Part shown: positions 11,672-22,610 of the stretch, one piece after another
Layout of the letters: each line of letters opens with the position of its first letter
How positions within the stretch are numbered: the stretch's first letter is position 1
From: Morella rubra
Lineage: Eukaryota > Streptophyta > Magnoliopsida > Fagales > Myricaceae
NCBI GenBank assembly: GCA_003952965.2
Contig: CM025851.1
Span: 29,412,664 to 29,476,663 of the forward strand
Direction of reading: 5' to 3'
Length of the DNA stretch: 64,000 bases
Notes under the pieces: generated by a model
What the model saw: only the letters and a program-made list of their open reading frames with translations
What the model was told of the DNA's origin: nothing
The model's database searches: none
Program-made: the position numbers and the translations under genes

Positions 11672-12262
11672 GAGCATTCCTAGCAGGTTCTCTATTCTTA
11701 TATTTTGGTTAGAATGGAGAAACCAATTTAACAAAAAGTCAAAAAAACACCATAGTAGTTTATCTATTCTAACAAATTTTGTACAAAAAAATTTAACATG
11801 TGAACAGGGTTCTCTATTTTTAGAAGAACCACTATTCACTTCACTATCTTAAAATATTAATATTTCTCTTTTTTTTTTTTTTTTTCTCATGCTCTCCCTC
11901 TTTTTTTTTTTTTTCTTTTTCTCAGCTCTCTCCTCCTTGTTCTCTTTTTTTTTAATTTTTTTTTTTCTTCCTTCTCACGCCTCTCATTTTTTTTCTTCCT
12001 CCAACGTTCTCCCTCTCTTTTATTTTATCTTTTCTTTTTCTTTTCTTCCTCCCAGACCCTTTAAAACAAATATTCAAAAATATAAATATTAGAGAAAGAA
12101 TAAAGAAATTTTTAAAAATAATATTTAAATAGAATAGTAAAAATAGATGGTTAAAATAGAGAAGCTACTATGAGTGTTTTTAAAAGGTTGATAGTTAAAA
12201 TAGAGAAGTATGCTTTTTAGTTAAAGTAGAGAACCAAATTTAATAAGCTGCTAAGAATGCTC
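11672..12262. mobile_element. PIF/Harbinger-like MITE with TTA target duplication
   Basis: The element begins GAGCATTCCTAGCAGG and ends CTGCTAAGAATGCTC. It is flanked on both sides by TTA (11669-11671 and 12263-12265). The paralogous locus near 61040 reads CACTGTTAGCGGCG with a single TTA, the empty site. Length is 591 bases. The interior has a strongly pyrimidine-rich block (11865-12060) and no credible ORF. A TTA duplication and GAGCATT-type ends fit the Tourist/PIF-Harbinger group. A broken inverted copy lies at about 30060-30238. Confidence 0.85.
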
Positions 12263-12265
12263 TTA

Positions 12266-14463
12266 GCGGCGTTTGTGAAGAATGGGGTGCTGCTATTTTG
12301 ATTAGTGACAAAAAAAAAAATATTAAGAGTCCTACAGGTGTCGTTCAGGGCTCATTAAACCCTTGAATACCTCCTCCCCTCATTTCAAACTCCTCATCAG
12401 TCCTCCGTCACCCTCCTTCAATGAATCACTTTTACTCTCTTTTTCTCTGTCTGCAGGTTCCGCTATTTGGATTGTGGCTGCCGAAATCCACCCGGAAGGA
12501 GAGCAGCAAAAATTCCAGCATCGGACTCCTAAGGGATCATTGTAGGAGGTTTAATTATAGTGTGGTAGTTTGTAAAAGATCTTTATTTTTTGGATAACTT
12601 ACGCCTTTTATTGAGAACTTTTGAGTTTGTGACGTGGAGAAACCCTAAACATATTGCAAACTATATTGCGCAGTGTAACTGCTATCAACCAAACTCCAGG
12701 CACTTAAAAGTTGTATCAGTCGATACCTCAAAAATTAAGAAGGTAATCACAGAAAGGTTCCAAAACTTCAAGAACATCCACTAGATACATAGCCAAGGGT
12801 ACCATATCCATTGAGAGTACCCTTGCGAATTAAGAAAGGACCAAAAAAGGTGCATGCATGCCGGGAGCGATGGGAGAGGAATCGACGAAATATCCAGCAC
12901 GTGACGCAGAATTAGTGAAAAATAGGTTTCATTCGAAGCAGATGCCTGGGAAAATAGTTTCCCATGGGATCTAATCTATAATGCCCTTTCCCAATAAATT
13001 ATATGAGAGTGTTTTATCTCAGTAAGATTTTACTCCTACGAACGCAATGTATATACCTATTAGCCAGTTACTAGCAGCCATGTGGCTTAGAAAAAGTAGA
13101 AAATCGAAGACACTAGCTAGGCGGTCGTGTCTATAACGGAATATCCCATCATAAAGCATTACAAAAAGTATATTTTTTTTTCGATTTAAGCATATATGTT
13201 GCAGTGAACAATCCCATAAAAAAGAATTGTCAAAACTATGTGCTTTTGATTTAGCTAGGCATGTTACAGTGAACGATCCCATCGTAAGATTTACTCAATC
13301 ATCTTCGATTGAAAGACAACGAATTGGAAGAGAGTTAGGTGCAAACTGTCTGCAATAATTTGTATTGATGGTTCCTTTCCGACGCAGTCCGTCAATATGT
13401 GGATGAGTGTTAGCGTGTGGGCACTCTGTATTACTTTTGGGGTGCAACTGATGAGAGCTAATGTGGATGAGGCGTGTGGGCTCTCCGGTAGTGGTGGAAT
13501 CAGATCCAATTTGAAGGGGTTAAATTTTTAAAGTGAAATAAAAAAAAATTTTAAGCAATTTAAAAAGTATGTTTTAGAAAAATTATTAAAAACTAAAAAC
13601 TATAAATATAAAAAAATATTGAAATACACTTATTCTATTATTAGATGAGATTGGGAGGACTAGGTAGCAATCTTTATTTAATTTTTTGGCCTTTCGGGAA
13701 ATCAAAATAAACTCTAGACTATTTTTTTTTTTTTTTTTAAAAAGCTTGAATAGACTTCCAAAAGATGAGGTAGAATCCTTACGTTTAAAGGACTAGATAA
13801 TTTCTTCATGCCACTTGAAAAAAACAAAAAAAAAAAAAACAAAGCTCAGTCTTGGCCACACATCTCTCTCCTCCTCCTTCCTTCTTTTTCTTTTTTATTT
13901 ATTTATTCAACAGTCATACTGACTCAAATAAACAGAGAAAACGTAACAATTAATGACTCCTATCACCCACCCCCTTTTACCCGCTGTGCACCTTTGCCTC
14001 CGTTTTCACTCTCTTTGCCCTGAGCTATCTCACACACATTCACATCCACACTCCTCAAGCCCATGTACCTTTCATGGCTGCCACTCCGTACCACATTCTG
14101 TTAGTCACAAATCGAACTCCGCCCACCGCTTCCCTCCTCTCTCTCTATCTCAATTTCGCATCTCAGGAAAACAAAACAGAACAGAGAAGGGAGATATATA
14201 TATATATATAATAAAATAAATTTGAACAGAATTTTCAGGCGGAGGGGGGCGGCTGTCCCACTCCGCCCCTGGCTAGTTCTACCTGTACTCTCTATAGTAC
14301 TTTTGGGTTGCAACTCATGAGAGCAACAATTTTCAGATCAGCCAAATTTCAAAACGTGTAATTCTCTCCCAGCCATCCATCCGATTGCCATTATTGTCTA
14401 GACAAATAAGGACCCTTATATATCCTTGAACAATTAAGCTGATAGGACGTAAGACAAACTATA
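12266..14463. repeat. Inter-genic part of the segmental unit (unit B upstream)
   Basis: This region is repeated elsewhere in the array: 12266-13020 matches 61046-61805, and 13019-14340 matches 30240-31440, with 61805-62160 as a shortened third copy. Recognisable blocks are AAGATTTTACTCCTACGAAC, the GTGAACGATCCCATCGTAAG block near 13270, and a pyrimidine-rich stretch near 13850-14150. Short ORFs inside it change or break between copies, so I do not call genes here. Confidence 0.7.
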
Positions 14464-14472
14464 TTATTTTAA

Positions 14473-14648
14473 GGAAAATTTCAAATTTGGTCACTAGGTT
14501 TTGACCACTTTTACGATTTGGTCACTAAGATTTTTTTTTCAGTTCTTAGTCATTGAATTTAGGCCCTTCTAAATAAAAGGTCCTTATGTCAATTGACCAT
14601 CCAATGACTAACGAACTTCTCTCCATGTCAGCCTCCTGGCCCTGTCAT
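14473..14648 (+). repeat. Left terminal inverted repeat of the MULE
   Basis: Matches the reverse complement of 17376-17551 with few mismatches, including the blocks TTTGGTCACTAGGTTTTGA, GTCACTAAGATTTTTTTTT, CCATCCAATGACTAACGA and CATGTCAGCCTCCTGGCC. The match stops at GGCCCTGTC, which sets the repeat length. Confidence 0.9.
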
Positions 14649-15087
14649 CAAACAAAATTTCTACGTCACTTCCCAGTCAGCTGAAAACGACAGACCGTTG
14701 GTTATATAAATTCTCTAGTTCAAACCGCACCATTTTAAGCCAACTCTCAAGTTAGTGAAATGCAAAGTTCATCAATGCGCACTGTTTTAATATGGAGAAG
14801 TTTCTCATATACTCAATCCCGCACAACACCCCAAAATCAAAGAAGAGCCCTAACCAGTCCTCTCTCTCGCACTCCCCCAAATCAGCGTGCCCAATCCTCT
14901 CCTCTATTTAGCACACCCCAAAACTCCGTGTGCAAACCCTCTCCTCTCTATCGTAGAACACCACCAAATCCTCGACTTAAAACTTTCGACTTCAAACTTG
15001 CGAGATTCAACTGAAACGTGTGTAACGAAATTTAAGGTGACTCATTGAGCCTAAGGAAATCGAAGACGAATCAGTGGAGTTTGGTTC

Positions 15088-15999
15088 ATGATGTCTGAGC
15101 AAAGGTGAGTTTATGTTTGTTTGGGCAATGTCATTCAGTTGTGAATGGTTTTGTTTTGATGTGAAGTTGGTTCTGTTTTGGTAATGGATGTCCCTACACG
15201 CTTACCTTCGGGCCAAAGAAGGTTTCATCCAGTAATAATATGCTGATAGTTTTTGTTGCATCACATAGTTTCTAGTATATTTTGATGACCTTGAGAGATA
15301 CACCACAGCTATCCAAAGTAGAAGTATTCCATCGGATGTCCCTTCAATATCTAGCAAGAACTGAGGTAGAGCTATGCCCATTTGAAATCCTTGTTTCGAC
15401 ACTTATAATTGAGCACTGTTAGACAAAATAGTAATGACAATTGCACTGTTAGAGCCTGAATCTAGTATACATTAATGTTGAATTTGACAGATTGACTTAC
15501 CATATATTACCAAATCTATTTTCCCTTTATGATTGCATATTTTGACATCATTTTGACTTATGCATTTACAGTACGGTCTCGTCATCCAACCTCAAAATCA
15601 GTAGAGCCGTTGATGCAAAGGTCTGTAGCTGTGGTCTGAAAGCACCGCTGAAATCGTCATGGACTGATTCCAATCTAGGAAGACGTTTCTTTGGATGTGG
15701 AAATTTTGATGGAAATTCAGTAAATTAATTGATGATTGTGTTGCTAGTTATTATATGACCAAGTGTGCTATTAACCTATTATCTTGTATTGGCAAAGACA
15801 TTGCAATTACTTTTGTTGGTTTGATCCTCCCATCTGACTTAAGGGGATGGAGGTGGAATGTCATTTGACAAAGAAGATAAAGGTCCTGGAGAATGAGAGA
15901 GACTCGCTGAAGCATGACAAGAGAAGTCTAAAGATGTTGTTGGGGGCGTCATGGATTGCAATTGTTGCATTGGGTATTGCATTGATGAGAAGCAACTAA
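15088..15999 (+). CDS. GRF-type zinc finger protein with C-terminal coiled coil and membrane segment, carried by the MULE
   Basis: Proposed exons: 15088-15104 (MMSEQ followed by a GT donor), 15572-15719 after a TTTACAG acceptor, a short piece near 15800-15833, and a final part 15847-15999. Exon 2 encodes a GRF zinc finger, a nucleic-acid-binding fold of the CxCG...WTxxNxGRRFxGC type: [19 protein letters not shown] followed by RRFFGC. The third piece encodes CWFDPP, the usual end of this finger. The last part encodes [16 protein letters not shown] (coiled coil), then a hydrophobic helix ([17 protein letters not shown]) and a stop. That order is typical of small plant GRF proteins often found near MULEs. 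The exon 3 boundary is uncertain; a TGA falls after DPPI, so either splicing removes it or the gene is dead. Function in the element is unknown. Confidence 0.6.
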
Positions 16000-16103
16000 C
16001 GTAGTCATTGGGAACTTGAAGTGTAGTGTGTCTTGTAATGTCTAACTTTAGTGTCTAACTTAGGTATTTTGGGAAGTTGTTTTGTAATTCGTTTTGTAAT
16101 GTT

Positions 16104-16408
16104 TTATGTTTTGTATTGTGGATCCAATCCAACTTTCAGATTGGTGTTGTAATGTTTTATCAAATTGACAACATCTTTATCATTCTTCAAACTTCTCACA
16201 GCAACCCATTCTTCATCGTCGAAACAACACCACAAATTCCTCGTCTGTACATATCCAAGACCAAACACTGCATGCTCAATCTCAATTGAAGATATAAAAT
16301 CTATATCCAGATGCCCCACATCATCCACCTTCCCCCCCGAATAGATCTGGCCCCAACTTCCAAGAAAATGACCACCATGATAGATACATATCTTTAGTGC
16401 TTTCCCTA
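16104..16408 (-). pseudogene. PB1-like domain ORF fragment of a MULE gene
   Basis: Read on the minus strand, about 100 residues match the PB1-like domain found at the N-terminus of many plant MULE transposase ORFs: KICIYHGGHF, then YSGGKVDDVGHLDIDFIS, then a GLGY turn and LWCCF, then a conserved acidic/Asn segment (LKNDKDVVNLI). An AG acceptor lies just upstream (TTTGTAG). The frame stops at 16104, before any catalytic DDE or SWIM region. It is probably the remnant of the autonomous element's transposase gene after loss of the catalytic part. Confidence 0.65.
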
Positions 16409-16919
16409 CAAAATCATATACAATATTTCGGTCTTTAATTCCAACAACAGTTCAATTGTAAGTTGAAGGAAAGTTGGAATTGAAAACCCGTGCAACACCA
16501 GCAATACAAAATTGATTTTGCCCAACTACACATACATCCATTTTAACCTTGGGACCACATGTTTCAATAGTCAAATACCTTAAAGTGAAGAAGACAAAAC
16601 ACAATGGGTCCCTTTTTTTTTCTCGAAAACCTAATGACCCCCTTTATTATATGTGTACAATGACATAAAGTTAAACAAATAGACAGAGCACGTGAGTATT
16701 TTTGTTCCTACCTCCAGACATTGTTGTCCACACAATGGGTCAGCTGATACAAAAGGGTGGGCCTTTAGGTCTTTGATTCTTTGTTCCCTGACAGCAAGCT
16801 TCTATTATATTCACCAAGTTGCAACGAGAAAGCTATATTTAGTTAGAAGTCATTCTTTAACGGATAACCAACGTGCTATTAACACATTACCTTCTAGAGC
16901 TAGTTAAAGAAATTTCTCT

Positions 16920-17305
16920 CACCGAAGCACGAAGACTGATCTCGCACCGAAGATTCACGAAAAATTCAACAAAATTGAAGCACCGAAGCACGAAGACTGA
17001 TCTGGCACTCCAATGTCACTGTTTTGTTGGAAGTTGCACAGATTCGATCGCCGCAGTATACGGTTAGGGCATTCTGTAATGGGTTCGACACTTTAAGGTG
17101 ACAAGGAAGGGGGGGTTTCAACACTTGGAAAAAAAACGTGATTTGCAAATATTAAAATGATGCAGTTTTGGTTTTTTGTTTATGCTTCAAAACAGTGCGG
17201 TTCAAAATCTATTAAGTTAGCTTTGTTTGTTTGACATTCAAAACGGTGCGGTTCAATAGCAGATGGTTACCTTTGTTTGTGTTTCAAAACAGTGCGGTTG
17301 AATAC
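16920..17305. repeat. Subterminal direct repeats inside the MULE
   Basis: Two sets: CACCGAAGCACGAAGACTGA occurs near 16921 and again near 16981, and three copies of a TTCAAAACRGTGCGGTT unit lie between about 17185 and 17305 at roughly 55-base spacing. A related inverted form (TTCAAACCGCACCATTTTAA) is near the left end at about 14720. Such repeats could be transposase-binding sites. Confidence 0.5.
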
Positions 17306-17375
17306 TGTTCAGATTTTGCAAATCACGTTCTTTTTTTAATTACAATAACTCTGAGTCGTTTAAGCTGGCGTGGAC

Positions 17376-17551
17376 AGAACAAGGCCAGGAGGCTGACATG
17401 GAGAGAAGTTTCGTTAGTCATTGGATGGTCAACTAACAAAAGGACCTTTTATTTAGAAAAGCCTAAATTCAGTGACTAAGAACTAAAAAAAAATCTTAGT
17501 GACCAAATCTTAAAGGTGATCAAAACCTAGTGACCAAAAGTGAAATTTCCT
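17376..17551 (-). repeat. Right terminal inverted repeat of the MULE
   Basis: Inverted partner of 14473-14648. It begins inside ACAAGGCCAGGAGGCTGACA and ends in GTGAAATTTCCT immediately before the 9-bp duplication. Confidence 0.9.
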
Positions 17552-17626
17552 TTATTTTAATTATATTCTTTAACACTCACCTTATGTGTGGATAGAAGCA
17601 CCTGTAATTGAGATATCCAACACGTG

Positions 17627-17780
17627 TAACATGACGTTTGACAAATTAAAATTTTAAACTCCTAAAATTTTATCATCATTATAAAAATTTCTCTCTCCTC
17701 ACTTTTTCACAATCTCTAGTACCCAAAATTTTAACTACCCAAAAATTTTGACAAAATTTTGCTTCCAAACACCATGTTAA
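17627..17780. mobile_element. Short MITE-like element in the P450 upstream region
   Basis: Bounded by inverted ends TAACATGACGTTTGAC and CCAAACACCATGTTAA, with an AT-rich interior and no ORF. Copies lie at the same position upstream of gene 3 (31557-31730) and gene 5 (62268-62447), so it predates the duplications. Confidence 0.5.
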
Positions 17781-18049
17781 TTGAAATTAGAGTAAAGTAT
17801 GGAGTCAGATCTGAAATTAGGACTTTGGCTCCGATACCATGTGAATCTACCACTTATCATAAAATCTTAAATAAAAAAAAGAGATAGATTTTAAAAAATG
17901 AAATACTACACATTTCAGAATCCAAGAAAATATGTCCCGTAGGTAATTACAATTCGGGAAAACATAGCAACAATCTTCGAGGTTGAGTAAAAAGATGGAT
18001 CATTCTATTCAGTTTACTTAAACAACTGAGAGCGCAATTAGATTACCTC

Positions 18050-18152
18050 ACAATCTTCACAATCTGGTTGGGCGTGAATCGGATTCTGGTAATTAGCAAT
18101 TGAGAGATTGCTAAAGAGTGTTTTACTACTAACGACAAAGCCTTCGCTAACA
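18050..18152 (+). pseudogene. P450 exon-1 relic upstream of gene 2
   Basis: About 100 bases match the part of P450 exon 1 that encodes IFTLRLGVHRTLVVSS through NDKAFAN (gene 1, about 6515-6615), with a stop codon and several substitutions. It lies about 0.9 kb before the gene 2 ATG. The same relic is upstream of gene 3 (32000-32100) and gene 5 (62720-62825), but I do not see it upstream of gene 1. Confidence 0.75.
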
Positions 18153-18968
18153 TTACATCTAATGTGGCCACCAATATTTATTGGACACGTGGGAGCAATG
18201 AGCGAGTGACGACATACTTGAATTTCTATTAAGATAGATCTTCTATTGTAAGTGGACCGGATGGAGTGACTGTAAACTTTAAAATCTAAATGAAAAATTT
18301 AAGGACAAAGTTTTTTAATTTTAAAATTCAATGACTTACTATAAAAAAGAGTAAAACTCAAGAATCAAAACCGATTTTTCCTTTATTTTAATTCTGAAAT
18401 TTTCAAAAAAATCAAAAATTTCTTTCTCTTCCATAGCAACTAAAAATATGAGCGGCATCTCTAAGCCATCATTTTCGAATTCAAAGAGGTGGCCGTCGAC
18501 CATTGGCTTCTATTTTTTCGATCAATTAAATGCGTAGACACCGGACCCACATCCATGTGTGGCTTACCAATGTTTTGATCGTCCTTGTTGCCTTTCAGAT
18601 GGATAAGCGCTGATCAACGGTCAGCGGTGACAAGCTATAGGAAGTAGATTAGATGAACCCTGTGTTCGAGAAACTCAGACCGGTTTCTTTTTTCTACGTA
18701 CGGTCAATTCCACATGCTCGTTCTTTCTAGAAAGCTTGCACACAAAGAAAGAAAACTCATGCAGACTATCGCGGAGGTCTGTCCTTAAATACGCAAGGTT
18801 TTAATCCTTGTAGAGTCATTCTCTTCTTTCTGGTGAGTTCAAGTATCTGAAGACAACCAAATATCAAAAGAGCAGAGGGATTCCCGAGTTTAGATTACAG
18901 TAAAACACCTCAACAGAGAAGCCTCAGATACAGCTAACAGCTCTATCTGACTGTAGTCACCCTTTCCT
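18153..18968. other. Upstream region of P450 gene 2
   Basis: Conserved with the regions before genes 3 and 5, and in its last 500 bases with gene 1. It includes TTTCTAGAAAGCT, the TTAAATA box at 18785-18791, and the leader with CCTTGTAGAGTCATTCTC. No gene other than the downstream P450 is supported. Confidence 0.6.
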
Positions 18969-19755
18969 ATGGCTATTATATTCTTCGCCTTTTTTCTGCT
19001 TCTATTGTTGCTAATATGGATGGTAAGAAGAATCCAGAAGCCCACTGACAGAAGGTCACCTTCCACCACAGGCTGACGGTGCTTGGCCTGTGATTGGCCA
19101 CCTCCACTTGTTAGGAGGAGAACCAGTCCACATAATCTTGAGTAAAATAGCAGACAAGTGTGGACCAATCTTCACACTCCGGTTGGGCGTGCATCGAACT
19201 CTGGTAGTAAGCAGTCCGGAGATGGTGAAAGAGTGTCTCGGTAGCAACGACAAAGCCTTTGCTAACCGTCCGATAGGTATAGCAGCAGAACACATGGCCT
19301 ACGATTCTGCCGTGTTCGTGTTCAGCCCATACAGTTCCTACTTGCGCCAAATGCGAAAAATAGCCACTCACTTGTTCCTCTCAAACCACCGCCTTGAGAC
19401 GCTGAAAAACCTCCGGGAGTCCGAGGTGAATGCATCTATAGAAGAGATACACAAACTGTGGATCAAAAACGACAAGGTGTTGGTGAAGATGAATAGATGG
19501 TTCGGCTTCATAAGCCTGAACGTGATATTGACAATAGTTGTGGGGAAGCGATTTCCTTGGGCTGCTACCAAGGACGAGATGAGTGAAGGGGCTGATCAGT
19601 ACCGGAAGGCGTTCAGAGATTTTTTCCAGTTGATTGGGGCAGCTACAGTGTTAGATGCGCTGCCATATCTAAGGTGGTTGGGCACGAGCGGGCCACGAAG
19701 AAAACCGCAAAGAGATTGGACGACGTGGTCGATAGATGGCTACAAGAGCACAAGC
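18969..19755 (+). pseudogene. Cytochrome P450 CYP82-type, gene 2: truncated exon 1
   Basis: The ATG and membrane anchor (MAIIFFAFFLLLLLLIWMV) are intact. One extra base near 19060 (GGTCACCTTCC against GGTCACTTCC in gene 1) shifts the frame before the proline hinge. The rest of exon 1 stays readable in the new frame from about 19090. A 10-base deletion near 19680, within the region encoding WLDVGG, shifts it again. At 19755, inside the codons for EHKH, an LTR retrotransposon begins. The remaining exon 1, the intron and exon 2 do not reappear on the far side of the retroelement. Sequence otherwise is very close to genes 1 and 3, so death of this copy is fairly recent. Confidence 0.9.
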
Positions 19756-20684
19756 TGAAGTGGATGGTTTAAGACTCAATAGCTTTGCCGAACTTAGAAG
19801 GGGGTTGAATAGGTTCAATTTTTTCTTGAATTCTATAACCACTTAATTACTACACACTCTTCACAAGCACAGTCAGTAATTTCAAGAAAAACCAAATCAA
19901 CAAAATAATCGTGCAGAAGAATTAACCAACTATGGACACTGTACAAAAGTATATTCAATCAGCCGAATATTACTTCTTACTTCTTTATCAATTAAAGAAA
20001 CTAAAGCAAAAATTAATCCTAATACCAGTAAGTTATTCAATGTAAACAAAATCAGAACAGGGACACCAAAATTTGTTTACGAAGAGAAAACCCACTTGAA
20101 AAAATTCTTTCAAGAGGAAAAACTCTCCGGGCCTGAAGGCTAGCTGTTCGAATCCACTATAATCTTCAACTTCAGTACACAGTGATCTTATAGGCTACCC
20201 AAACCCCGTTTGCTAGTCTAATACACAATTACCTTACCTGGAATCCAACTTCCAGATCTGCCTCATGCAGGGAACGAGGAACTCCTCTTCCGTTTGAAGA
20301 TTTTGATTCTGAAGCACTGATCTTTCACAACCACGTTGATTTATTCACACTTGGGTTCAATCTTAGTTTACTCACAGCAAACTACAGAAACTTTTTCAGA
20401 GAATGTACGTAGAATTAAGGCTTTAAGAAACAAGGCTTTCTCTCCAAGAATCACTCAAGCAATCATTCGGGGTCCCGGATGTGAGACGAAAAATCGTTTT
20501 TATATTCTGGAGGTCCGGGTGGAAGTCTTCTCACGAATATTCTAGTAATCTTGCTTCTTGCGCGCTTCTGTCAAAACCGTTGTAACTGCCTTTCGTGAGT
20601 CTTGATCAAACTATGAATGAACTTAGATCAAACTTAGAGTTCAACTCATCATGAAGTCTATACGCCAACTAAAGTACATTAACA
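19756..20684 (-). repeat. 3' LTR of the copia element (left on + strand)
   Basis: 929 bases, TGAAGTGGATGGTTTAAGAC to AAGTACATTAACA on the + strand, aligning throughout with 28794-29723. Differences are scattered single bases and small indels, including loss of the second G run in GAAGGGGGTTGAATAGG. Confidence 0.92.
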
Positions 20685-20698
20685 ATCTCCCCCTTTGG
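20685..20698 (-). other. Polypurine tract of the copia element
   Basis: Read on the minus strand this is CCAAAGGGGGAGAT, directly before the TGTTAATG start of the 3' LTR; this is the usual plus-strand priming site of plant copia elements. A second copy follows the other LTR at 29724-29738. Confidence 0.85.
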
Positions 20699-21300
20699 CG
20701 AACTTCATGACAACACAACCCAAAAACCTAAAGACATAAGTTCTGCTGATCACCACCACAGAACTTATTTACAAAAGACACAAAACCTATTCTAACATAG
20801 GCTAGACAAAATTCCTGAGATTTATCAACCTGCAGATGACAATCTCAACAACAACCAAATAACTCACAAAAAATTTTAGTTTTACTATTAAGATAAAGAA
20901 ACAATAAGTATGATTAACACTTGAATTATCATTACATCAGAGTGAATATGAATCTCCCCCTGAGTTGAGCAATTTTGGCTCCCCCTAACTTTCAGCAAGA
21001 CTTTATAGATATTTCATGTTAACACATTAGAAATTAGAGATAACCCATACCACATTATCAAGGCATAAATAACAACAACGAACTTATCCATCAGTCAAAT
21101 AACAGACATAAAGATATGATGATAGCAATAAAACCAGCAACTAAGTTCATAAGATAACAAAACAAAAATGAACAAATACTACTTTAAACATCAGTTTCGA
21201 AAGCAAAAGCAAATGAAAGCAAATCAACCAAATTCTACTACTCCCCCTTTGTCAAGAAGGAGCCAAAGAAACTATTCGTCATCAGAGGTGGCGGTTGCAT
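20699..21300. other. 3' non-coding part of the copia internal region
   Basis: No ORF is supported on either strand. It contains further C-rich blocks (CTCCCCCTGAGTTGAG, GGCTCCCCCTAAC, CTACTCCCCCTTTGTC) that read as purine tracts in the element's sense, which is common in the 3' part of SIRE-like elements. Confidence 0.5.
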
Positions 21301-21315
21301 AACCGTCATCTTTCG

Positions 21316-22610
21316 TCATCCTTCCACCTCATCATCACCCTCGTCAACATCATCGGCAGCTGGGTCATCCTCTACCCCGACATCCTCTTCTTCTTCCTCT
21401 TCCTCATCTTCCTCTTCCTCAACATCTTCTGTGTCTTCCTCAGGAGGAGGAGCACTACTGGAAGCATCATCCAATCGTAAATGCTTGCGAATCAAGGCAA
21501 CATCAGCTACTAACTTAGCCAAATCAGTTTAAACACTTCCTGATTAGCAAGAAGAGTGGACTGAACAGATGCGGAGGAAGTAGACCGTTCGGTCAGGAGT
21601 TTGGTGGCCTCAACTAGATATGTAATATCAGAGTGCATAGGTCCACGAATCGGATCAGAGGAGGGAAAGGTTTTGAGTGACCTTTGTGAGATTTACTCTG
21701 ACTTAGAGTATGTTTGCCTACATTTTGGACTTTCTCACGTATTTCATTTCGAGGAATAAAAATGAAATGAGCTGCCAACAATTTCATGATCAAGCTACAA
21801 TATGGAAGGCGATTGGTAGTAGACTTAGAATGAAACACCTTGACCATATGAGCACAAATATGGGCAGGTAAATCAATACGGTCATTTATCAAAAAGGCAT
21901 ACAAAAAATCGCATTCGTTCAAAGGAGAGGGCAGAAAGATGTCTAGTAGGAAAAATATTGGTTGAGATAATCCTACTTAAAATCAAATGCTCAGAAGTGA
22001 AGAGTTTAGAACTAAACTCTTTCCTTGAAGGTGAATTGTTTTTGAGCAAGAAAGTTGGCAATAACAGTGTTAGAAGGTCGAGTTCTTGCTGAGTAAGGAT
22101 ATGTGGGTTTATGAGCTCTTGGAATGCCTAAACAGTTAGCTAGGATATTAGGGTCTACGTCTATGGATTGACCACGAAAATATACTGTGAAGGAAGTAGA
22201 ATCACAACATTATGAATATTGAGTAAAATTCATGAATCACAGACATAACTGGAGGCATGATGTGAGTGATCAAAGATTCCCAACCTCTGGCAGTAAATCT
22301 CTCGGCAACATGGAGCTTAGTGAGTTCGGCCAGTCTAACCTCTCTCTCAATGATTAACAATTTAGGAGCAAATCTTGTCGTGAAGAGTTCCTCTGCCTTT
22401 GCATTGAGGAATCGGTTGCTGTCAAAATTTTCGGTGGTTCAGGTGTCTGTGGTGCCTTTCCAGAAGCTTGTCTGGTAAACCTTTTGGGAGGAGGTGGTGC
22501 ACTGGAAGACGCCTCAGTCCTTTTCTTTGGAGTTTAGTGGGTGCGGGCTGTTTGGACACGCCACAGTGATTTTCTGCTTGTTTGGCCGCAGCTCGCTTAA
22601 GGCGTACCAT
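21316..22610 (-). pseudogene. Extra 3' ORF of the SIRE-type element (plant-transposon-protein domain)
   Basis: Downstream of pol, the minus strand encodes in broken frames a protein starting MVRLKRAAAKQAE (22610), then AELTKLHVAERFTARGW, HEFYSIF, NECDFLYAFLINDRIDLPA, ICAHMVKVFHSKSTTN, and a C-terminal part ending in a long Glu/Asp run (21316-21522). The order and motifs resemble the 'putative plant transposon protein' domain that accompanies many SIRE-like elements. Stops and frame changes between 22200 and 21920 make it non-functional. Whether the position corresponds to the env-like gene of SIRE elements is inference. Confidence 0.6.

Larger units (their letters stand above)
14473..17551. 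mobile_element. Mutator-like element (MULE) carrying a GRF zinc-finger gene and a PB1-like ORF
   Basis: A 3.08-kb element with inverted ends of about 175 bases (14473-14648 and 17376-17551), starting GGAAAATTTC and ending GAAATTTCCT. It is flanked by a perfect 9-bp duplication TTATTTTAA (14464-14472 and 17552-17560). The paralogous sites near 31500 and 62210 lack the element. Long inverted ends plus 9-bp duplication define the Mutator superfamily. No MULE transposase domain is visible, so it is non-autonomous. It encodes a GRF-finger gene on + and a PB1-like fragment on -. Subterminal direct repeats occur near 16920-17005 and 17185-17305. Confidence 0.9.

Noticed and set aside
11889-12092. 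Phe/Ser-rich ORF
   Set aside because: It is a translation of the pyrimidine-rich low-complexity block inside the PIF/Harbinger-like MITE.
12363-12545. 60-codon ORF with a splice-acceptor-like CTGCAG, repeated at 61147-61329
   Set aside because: Between the two copies I count four amino-acid-changing and two silent differences, which does not suggest protein selection, and I recognise no family.
13019-13282. Hydrophobic minus-strand ORF, repeated at 30235-30420
   Set aside because: The third copy (about 61810-61960) has a large internal deletion, the frame is not maintained, and no family is recognisable; it is part of the segmental repeat.
21316-21522. Acidic Glu/Asp-rich ORF considered as a separate host gene
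   Set aside because: It is in line with, and follows directly after, the other fragments of the extra 3' ORF of the copia element.
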